Below are positions 6,016 to 10,274 of a stretch of DNA of 10,274 nucleotides, piece after piece. Below the pieces are notes generated by a model. The model ran no database searches. It was not told where the DNA came from and saw nothing but the letters and a program-made list of their open reading frames with translations. Made by a program: the position numbers and the translations under genes. Position 1 is the stretch's first letter. The number at the start of each line of letters is the position of its first letter. Origin of the DNA: Pseudomonadota bacterium (GTDB lineage Bacteria > Pseudomonadota > Alphaproteobacteria > Caulobacterales > Aquidulcibacteraceae); the NCBI GenBank assembly GCA_023461135.1, contig JAEWNX010000098.1, positions 1 through 10,274 on the forward strand, read 5' to 3'.

Positions 6016-7169
6016 GTGAAGACATCGTCATCGTCGGCATGGCCCGGACGCCGATGGGCGGCCTGCAAGGCGAACTCTCCGGCTACGCCGCACCCGATCT
6101 CGGCGCCATCGCGGTGAAGGCCGCTGTGCAGGAAGCCGGCGTGCGCGATCCCGATCAGATCATCATGGGCAATGTGCTGAGCGCGGGGCAGGGCCAGGCG
6201 CCCGCGCGCCAAGCCGCGATCCACGCCGGACTGCCGAAATCCACCGAAGCGGTGACGCTGAACAAGATGTGCGGCTCCGGTCTCCAAGCCGTCGCGATGG
6301 CGCGCCAGGCACTGCTGACCGGCGAAGCCAACACCATCGTTGCCGGCGGCATGGAGAGCATGTCGCGCGCGCCGTTCCTGCTCACATCGCATCGCAGCGG
6401 CAAGAAGTACGGCCATGACAAGATGCTCGACCACATGGCGCTCGACGGCCTCGAAGACGCGTATGAAGGCCTCGCCATGGGTGTCTACGCCGATCAGTCG
6501 GCCAAGGAATATCAGCTCTCGCGTCAGCAGCAGGACGCCTACGCGCTCGAAACGCTGTCGCGTGCGCAGGCCGCCGCGAAAGAAGGCCGCTTCAAGCGCG
6601 AGATCATCAGCGTTGAGACCAAGGCTGGCGTGATCGATACCGATGAACTGCCGCGCAAAGCCAAGCCGGAAAAAATCCCCGGCCTGAAGCCCGCCTTCAC
6701 CGAAGGCGGCACCGTGACCGCCGCCAACGCCTCCGCCATTTCCGACGGCGCCGCCGCGCTCGTGCTGATGCGCCGGGCCGACGCGGAGAAGCAGGGGAAG
6801 CAAGTGATCGCCCGCATCGTCGCGCAATCCTCGCACGCGCAGGAGCCGTCGAAGTTCACCTCCGCGCCCGTGCCCGCGATCCAGAAAGCGCTGCAACGCG
6901 CCGGCTGGAAAGTGAGCGACGTCGATCTCTGGGAAATCAACGAAGCCTTCGCCGTCGTGCCGCTCATCGCGATGAAGGAGCTCGGCATCGGCCTCGACCA
7001 GCTCAACGTCAATGGCGGCGCCTGCGCGCTCGGCCACCCGATCGGCGCCAGCGGCGCGCGCGTCCTCGTCACGCTGCTCGCCGCCATGGAAGCGCAGAAC
7101 GCCAAGCGCGGCGTGGCTTCGCTCTGCATCGGCGGCGGCGAAGGCATCGCCCTCGCTGTGGAACGGTAG
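6012..7169 (+). CDS. Acetyl-CoA C-acetyltransferase (thiolase II, biosynthetic type)
   Basis: The enzyme catalyses the reversible Claisen condensation of two acetyl-CoA to acetoacetyl-CoA. This feeds polyhydroxybutyrate or ketone-body type pathways, or works in reverse in degradation. The product is 385 residues, in the normal range for PhaA/AtoB thiolases. Catalytic residues are in place: nucleophile C87 in NKMCGSG, the NEAF motif at residues 310-313, H342 in CALGHPIGASG, and C372 in SLCIGGGEG. The family segment EDAYEGLAMGVYADQSAKEY is also present. The start is the ATG at 6012, overlapping the thioesterase stop, with GGAG at 6000-6003. The frame continues upstream but those residues are a shadow of the thioesterase gene. 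No PHB synthase or acetoacetyl-CoA reductase lies nearby, so a phaA symbol is not assigned. A broader-specificity 3-ketoacyl-CoA thiolase is the main alternative. Confidence 0.93.
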   Translation: MSEDIVIVGMARTPMGGLQGELSGYAAPDLGAIAVKAAVQEAGVRDPDQIIMGNVLSAGQGQAPARQAAIHAGLPKSTEAVTLNKMCGSGLQAVAMARQALLTGEANTIVAGGMESMSRAPFLLTSHRSGKKYGHDKMLDHMALDGLEDAYEGLAMGVYADQSAKEYQLSRQQQDAYALETLSRAQAAAKEGRFKREIISVETKAGVIDTDELPRKAKPEKIPGLKPAFTEGGTVTAANASAISDGAAALVLMRRADAEKQGKQVIARIVAQSSHAQEPSKFTSAPVPAIQKALQRAGWKVSDVDLWEINEAFAVVPLIAMKELGIGLDQLNVNGGACALGHPIGASGARVLVTLLAAMEAQNAKRGVASLCIGGGEGIALAVER

Positions 7170-7176
7170 GGCTGAC

Positions 7177-7953
7177 GTGCGGGGGCGTGTTCTCGCTGCG
7201 TTGTTCGGGCTGGCGGCGGTGCTTCACGCCGCGCCAGCCTTCGCGCAAACTGCAGCCGAGCGCGCGGAGCTCGACCGCGTCGAACGCATCGGGCGGGACC
7301 TCTACGAGCACGACCGGGCGGCGTGGCTGGCCACCGATGAGGCAAGACTGGAAATCCCACAGGAGGATGTCGCCAATTTGCGCGGCTGGGTCACGCTTCG
7401 CGAGGGCGACGCGGTCGTCGTCGATTTCATCGCACAGCGGGGCGACGAGCTTTGGAGCGTGCACCGCTCGACGTTCCGCGGCGGCGCGCTGACAGATCAT
7501 GCCACAATATCCGCCCCTCTCGATGAGATGCGCCGGCGTCTGTTTGAAGCCCGCAACGTCGCCCTGGCCGCGCCGGCAGCGATCTGTGAGCAGCCCTACA
7601 ATGTCGCCGTCTTGCCGCACGACGGAGCGGGCGAGGCGGACGCTGACGTGTATCTGATGCCCGCAACGACCGTGCTCGGGAACGTGCGCGTCGGCGGTTT
7701 CGTCAAGCACGCGGTCGACATCGATGCGCAGCGGGTGGTGGAGAGTCAAACCTTCAGCCGCTCGTGTCTCGCGCTACAGCAGGAGCAGGGCGTGGCGATG
7801 CTCTTCTTTACGCACATCACCTCGCCGCTGCCGACGGAGACGCATGTTTTCCTGAACTTGTCGCACGGAGTGCCGTTGGCGGTGGGTGCGGAGACCGGCG
7901 TTTGGGAGGTGCGCAACGGTCACGTCACGTTGTTGGAGCGGCGAGGTCCGTGA
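7177..7953 (+). CDS. Exported protein of unknown function with signal peptide
   Basis: No family is recognised. The likely start is the GTG at 7177, with a GGTAGGG ribosome-binding site (7165-7171) overlapping the thiolase stop; the gap between the genes is 7 bases. This start gives a clean Sec signal peptide: a short basic N-terminus (VRGRVLAALFG), a hydrophobic core (LAAVLHAAP) and an AFA|Q cleavage site after about residue 23. The mature protein of about 235 residues has no further membrane segment and is probably periplasmic. It holds two cysteines, C137 (AAICEQPY) and C197 (FSRSCLAL), which could form a disulfide. The charged N-terminal helix region is followed by alternating beta-type sequence, including RGWVTLREGDAVVVDFIAQR near residues 69-88. 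Its stop overlaps the next gene as GTGA, so the two are translationally coupled. The longer upstream frame overlaps the thiolase and is unlikely. Confidence 0.8.
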   Translation: MRGRVLAALFGLAAVLHAAPAFAQTAAERAELDRVERIGRDLYEHDRAAWLATDEARLEIPQEDVANLRGWVTLREGDAVVVDFIAQRGDELWSVHRSTFRGGALTDHATISAPLDEMRRRLFEARNVALAAPAAICEQPYNVAVLPHDGAGEADADVYLMPATTVLGNVRVGGFVKHAVDIDAQRVVESQTFSRSCLALQQEQGVAMLFFTHITSPLPTETHVFLNLSHGVPLAVGAETGVWEVRNGHVTLLERRGP

Positions 7954-9005
7954 ACGCCGACGTCCTCGCGCACTTCAACGAGCAAGCCGTGTTCTGCGAA
8001 GCGTACGGTTCGCCGTTCACCGGCCAACTGATCCGCTGCTTTGCCGAAGACTTGGAAAGCGGCGGCCCTGTCGCGGTACTGGTCGGCGACTGGCCCACCA
8101 ATCCGCGCGCCGATGCGCTTTCGCTCCGCCTGACCGGCGCGCTGCACGCCGCCGCGCTCTCAGGTCGCGATCCGGCGCTGGCTAATCTTTACCCCAACGC
8201 GCGCGCCGAATGGCGCATGGATGATGTCTGGCCGGTCGCGCGGGATTTCCTCGCGCGCGAACGCGATTGGGTTGCCGAGTTCATTCGGTCCGCGCCACAG
8301 ACCAACGAAGTGCGCCGCTCGATTGCGCTGCTCGCCGGCTTCCTCGCGTTCGCGAAAAACTGGCAAGGTCCGATCGACATGCTCGAGATCGGCGCCAGCG
8401 CTGGTCTCAATCTCAGTTGGGACCGGTTCCATTACAGCACGAAGACTTGGGAGTGGGGCGGCGATAGTCCCGTGCGAATCGATACCGATTGGAACGGGCC
8501 CCCGCCCGCGATCCAAGCGCAGCCCAACGTCCGCCATCGCGCCGCGTGCGACCTCAATCCGCTCGACATCAACGATCCCGGTGAGCTCCTGCGCCTACGC
8601 TCCTACATCTGGCCCGATCAGCCCGACCGCCTCGCCCGCTTTGACGGCGCCGTCGAACTCGCGCGGCAGTCACACGTGAAAGTCGAACGCGCCGACGCCG
8701 CCGTCTGGCTCAAACAGAAACTCAGCGCCCGCGCGCGCGATGCGGCCACGATCGTCTATCACTCCATCTTCCTGCAATACCCGCCGCGCGACGCACGCGC
8801 CGCCATCGTTGCCGCCATCCGCGAAGCCGGCGAAAGCGCCACGCCCGACGCGCCGCTCGCCTGGATCCGCCTGGAACCCGAAGCGCTCACCGACGGCGTG
8901 CGCGACAGCTTGCGCATGACCCTCGACCTCACCACTTGGCCCGGCGCCGCCCGCCGCATCCTCGCCCACACCGACGGCCACGTCAGGGCAGTGGCCGCGG
9001 TGTGA
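7950..9005 (+). CDS. DUF2332 family protein (possible SAM-dependent methyltransferase-like)
   Basis: The 351-residue product matches the general pattern of DUF2332 proteins, as recalled from family features rather than from a search: an N-terminal helical region, then LEIGASAGLNLSWDRFHY at residues 145-162. The EIGASAGLNL segment resembles motif I (the glycine-rich SAM-binding loop) of Rossmann-fold methyltransferases. VYHSIFLQYPP at about residues 269-279 sits where motif IV would be expected. The end of the protein (PLAWIRLEPEAL...LTTWPG...ILAHTDGHVRAVAAV) is also typical. The biochemical role of the family is not established. The start is the GTG at 7950, overlapping the previous stop (GTGA), with GCGAGG at 7941-7946 just upstream. 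The frame is open further upstream but there it covers the previous gene. This is the last gene of the packed cluster. Confidence 0.82.
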   Translation: MNADVLAHFNEQAVFCEAYGSPFTGQLIRCFAEDLESGGPVAVLVGDWPTNPRADALSLRLTGALHAAALSGRDPALANLYPNARAEWRMDDVWPVARDFLARERDWVAEFIRSAPQTNEVRRSIALLAGFLAFAKNWQGPIDMLEIGASAGLNLSWDRFHYSTKTWEWGGDSPVRIDTDWNGPPPAIQAQPNVRHRAACDLNPLDINDPGELLRLRSYIWPDQPDRLARFDGAVELARQSHVKVERADAAVWLKQKLSARARDAATIVYHSIFLQYPPRDARAAIVAAIREAGESATPDAPLAWIRLEPEALTDGVRDSLRMTLDLTTWPGAARRILAHTDGHVRAVAAV

Positions 9006-9045
9006 AAGGCAGGGGAGTCTGCTTCTGCCCCGAAGCGGACCAAAG

Positions 9046-9069
9046 ATCGGCCCGGGGCCTAAGGCCGAT
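9046..9069 (+). terminator. Hairpin after the DUF2332 gene, possible terminator
   Basis: A 7-bp stem ATCGGCC/GGCCGAT with a 10-base GC-rich loop lies about 40 bases after the stop. It has no following T-tract, so it is at best a weak or Rho-assisted end for the mnmA-DUF2332 cluster. The rest of the gene-free stretch 9006-9245 holds the promoter and leader of the heat-shock genes. Confidence 0.3.
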
Positions 9070-9122
9070 TAGGGGGCAAGTTCGGGTGGCAAAAAAATCT
9101 GAAATCGCGCCTTTTGCTGGGT

Positions 9123-9154
9123 CTTGAAGGCCTTTTTGACCTCACTAACTCATT
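9123..9154 (+). promoter_or_regulatory. Possible heat-shock (sigma-32) promoter for the hsp20 pair
   Basis: CTTGAAG at 9123-9129 matches the -35 of RpoH-type promoters (CTTGAAA). The region 9145-9154 (CTAACTCATT) could supply the -10 but fits poorly. The -35 sits within an imperfect 22-bp dyad at 9120-9141 (GGTC...GACC ends, centre AAGGCC). A start near 9155-9160 would give a leader of about 90 nt, the right size for a ROSE element. The call is tentative. Confidence 0.35.
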
Positions 9155-9156
9155 GT

Positions 9157-9245
9157 GCGCCGGGCGCCGGAGAGGGCCCGGCCGCGGGCGCCGGCGACGT
9201 CCGGCGCTCCTCGTGACCCATGTTGCTTTGCAAGAGGATATGGAG
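9157..9245 (+). ncRNA. ROSE-like RNA thermometer in the hsp20 leader
   Basis: The last hairpin pairs CCAUG (9218-9222) with UAUGG (9239-9243). It then pairs U-GCU of the conserved UUGCU (9223-9227) with AGGA (9235-9238), which is the Shine-Dalgarno. The result has a bulged U9223 and a central G-G opposition (9225/9237). These are hallmarks of ROSE elements, which melt on heat shock to free the ribosome-binding site of small heat-shock genes in alphaproteobacteria. Upstream, GCGCCGG (9157-9163) can pair with CCGGCGC (9201-9207), closing a very GC-rich stem region such as ROSE elements carry 5' of the thermometer hairpin. The pairing was worked out by hand, without energy calculation. Confidence 0.6.
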
Positions 9246-9725
9246 ATGAGGACCTACGACTTTTCCCCCTATTATCGGTCATCGATCGGCTTTGACCGCA
9301 TGCTCGATCTGCTCGGCGCGCCGCAGCGTCCGGAGTTCGACGAAGCTTGGCCGCCTTACGACATCGAGCGCCTCGACGAGGACCGCTATTCCATCACCAT
9401 GGCGGTTGCCGGCTTCGGCCAAGATGACATCACGATCATGGCCGAACCCAATGCGCTTCTGGTGGAAGGCCGGAAGAGCGACAACGAAAGCGGCCGCAAT
9501 TTCCTTCATCGCGGCATCGCCCAGCGCGCGTTCCGCCGCCAATTCGATCTCGCCGACTTCGTGAAGGTGATGGGCGCCTCTCTGGAACATGGTCTCCTGC
9601 GCATCGAACTCGAGCGCGAGATCCCCGAGGCGATGAAGCCGCGGCGGATCGAGATCGGCAGAAGCCAGGCCCGTGTCGCGAACGAGGCGCGCGAAAGCGA
9701 CGCCGAGATCGAGGATGCGGCCTAA
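9246..9725 (+). CDS. Small heat-shock protein, Hsp20/alpha-crystallin family (IbpA-like, class A)
   Basis: This is an ATP-independent chaperone that binds unfolding proteins in large oligomers in the cytoplasm. The product is 159 residues. The start is the ATG at 9246, with AGAGGA at 9233-9238. The in-frame ATG at 9240 is too close to that site, and starting at 9246 reproduces the family N-terminus MRTYDFSP-YRSSIGFDRMLDLL found in alphaproteobacterial IbpA-like proteins. The alpha-crystallin domain spans about residues 36-127, with the conserved GLL of the A-x-x-x-n-G-x-L motif at 116-118. The C-terminal anchoring I-x-I motif (IEI) is at 135-137, followed by an acidic tail. It is probably controlled by heat through the ROSE-like leader. 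The second Hsp20 gene follows after 19 bases. Confidence 0.92.
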   Translation: MRTYDFSPYYRSSIGFDRMLDLLGAPQRPEFDEAWPPYDIERLDEDRYSITMAVAGFGQDDITIMAEPNALLVEGRKSDNESGRNFLHRGIAQRAFRRQFDLADFVKVMGASLEHGLLRIELEREIPEAMKPRRIEIGRSQARVANEARESDAEIEDAA

Positions 9726-9744
9726 GGCTTCGAAGGAGAAGACC

Positions 9745-10236
9745 ATGAGAGACTTGATCCCGTGGGGCCGCTCGCGCGCGCCTGCGCGCCAAGGCGAGCC
9801 TCATCATGATGCGGCTTTGAGCCCCTTCTTCACGCTGCGGCGCGAGATGGACCGTCTGTTCGATGACGCCTTCCGAAACTTTGGCCTTCCCCCCTTTAGT
9901 CAAGGCGGATTGAGCTGGCCTCAAGTCGAAGTCGTCGATCGTGACAAGGAGGTGCGCGTCACCGCCGAGCTTCCCGGGCTTGAGGAGAATGACGTCGAAT
10001 TGCGCGTCGAAGACAATGTTCTCGTCCTGCGCGGCGAGAAGCGCACTGAGTTCGACGACGCCGAGCGGCAGTACAGCGAGCTCTCCTACGGGCGCTTCGA
10101 ACGTCACATCGCCTTGCCGGCGGAAGTCGACGACGAACGGGCCAACGCCACGTTCCGAAATGGCGTCTTGACCGTCACGCTGCCGAAGACGGAGCGCGCA
10201 CGACAACAGGCCAAGCGCATTCCGATCTCGCACTAG
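9745..10236 (+). CDS. Small heat-shock protein, Hsp20/alpha-crystallin family (second paralogue)
   Basis: This is a second Hsp20 chaperone of 163 residues, only distantly similar to its neighbour. The ATG at 9745 follows AAGGAGA (9733-9739). The N-terminus MRDLIPWGRSR, then SPFFTLRREMDRLFDDAFR, is the pattern of the Hsp20 class related to archaeal and general bacterial Hsp17-20 proteins rather than IbpA. The alpha-crystallin domain (about residues 55-148) contains AELPGLEENDVELRVEDNVL and the hallmark FRNGVLTVTLPK, with the GVL at 140-142. The C-terminal anchor is the I-P-I motif at 159-161, two residues before the end. Two dissimilar Hsp20s in one operon could co-assemble or work on different clients. 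The stop is TAG at 10234-10236. Confidence 0.94.
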   Translation: MRDLIPWGRSRAPARQGEPHHDAALSPFFTLRREMDRLFDDAFRNFGLPPFSQGGLSWPQVEVVDRDKEVRVTAELPGLEENDVELRVEDNVLVLRGEKRTEFDDAERQYSELSYGRFERHIALPAEVDDERANATFRNGVLTVTLPKTERARQQAKRIPISH

Positions 10237-10244
10237 CACTGTGG

Positions 10245-10274
10245 ACGCTGCGCGTGCTCTAGGCCGCGCAGCGT
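10245..10274 (+). terminator. Strong inverted repeat after the hsp20 pair, probable terminator stem
   Basis: A perfect 10-bp stem, ACGCTGCGCG and CGCGCAGCGT with a 10-base loop, begins 8 bases after the last stop and ends exactly at the window edge. The position and stability suit a terminator of the hsp20 operon. Whether a T-tract follows cannot be seen. Confidence 0.55.

Noticed and set aside
5961..7037. Minus-strand 358-codon open frame opposite the thiolase gene
   Set aside because: The plus strand encodes a thiolase with all catalytic residues; the antisense product is His/Gly/Ala-rich and matches nothing recognisable.

Overview
The window is GC-rich (roughly two thirds G+C) DNA from an alphaproteobacterium. 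The flagellar layout, with fliK divergent from flgK-flgL, sigma-54 promoters on both sides and FlbD/ftr-like elements between and downstream, is the arrangement known from the Caulobacter crescentus flbG/flaN region. Caulobacterales or Hyphomonadaceae-like bacteria are therefore the best guess; this is inference from gene order and motifs, not from a database search.

Layout, left to right. (1) 1-788, minus strand: N-terminal part of a low-complexity FliK-like hook-length control protein that runs off the left edge. (2) 789-1148: a 360-bp divergent control region with one sigma-54 promoter facing each way, an AT-rich segment, two near-identical CGGCAAA-type ftr elements (one between the promoters, one inside the flgK leader) and a short palindrome. 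(3) 1149-4241, plus strand: flgK and flgL, the two hook-filament junction proteins. (4) 4280-9005: five tightly packed genes. They are mnmA (tRNA 2-thiolation), a PaaI-type hotdog thioesterase, a biosynthetic-type thiolase, an exported protein of unknown function and a DUF2332 protein. Three junctions are 4-base ATGA/GTGA overlaps and one is a 7-base gap, so this looks like one operon, possibly also fed by readthrough from flgL. (5) 9006-9245: a gene-free leader with hairpins. Its last hairpin, next to the Shine-Dalgarno of the following gene, has the features of a ROSE-type RNA thermometer. (6) 9246-10236: two different small heat-shock (Hsp20) genes in tandem, followed by a strong inverted repeat at the right edge that is probably a terminator stem.

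The most unusual feature is inside mnmA. A 132-bp (44-codon) palindromic repeat element sits in frame in the C-terminal beta-barrel domain at a predicted beta-hairpin turn. Both of its end palindromes encode the same heptapeptide, SSPACGG. It resembles in principle the Rickettsia palindromic elements that insert into protein genes, here in a core tRNA-modification enzyme. Two other points deserve checking: the ftr/sigma-54 architecture, with an apparently downstream enhancer in a long flgK leader, and the ROSE-like hairpin.
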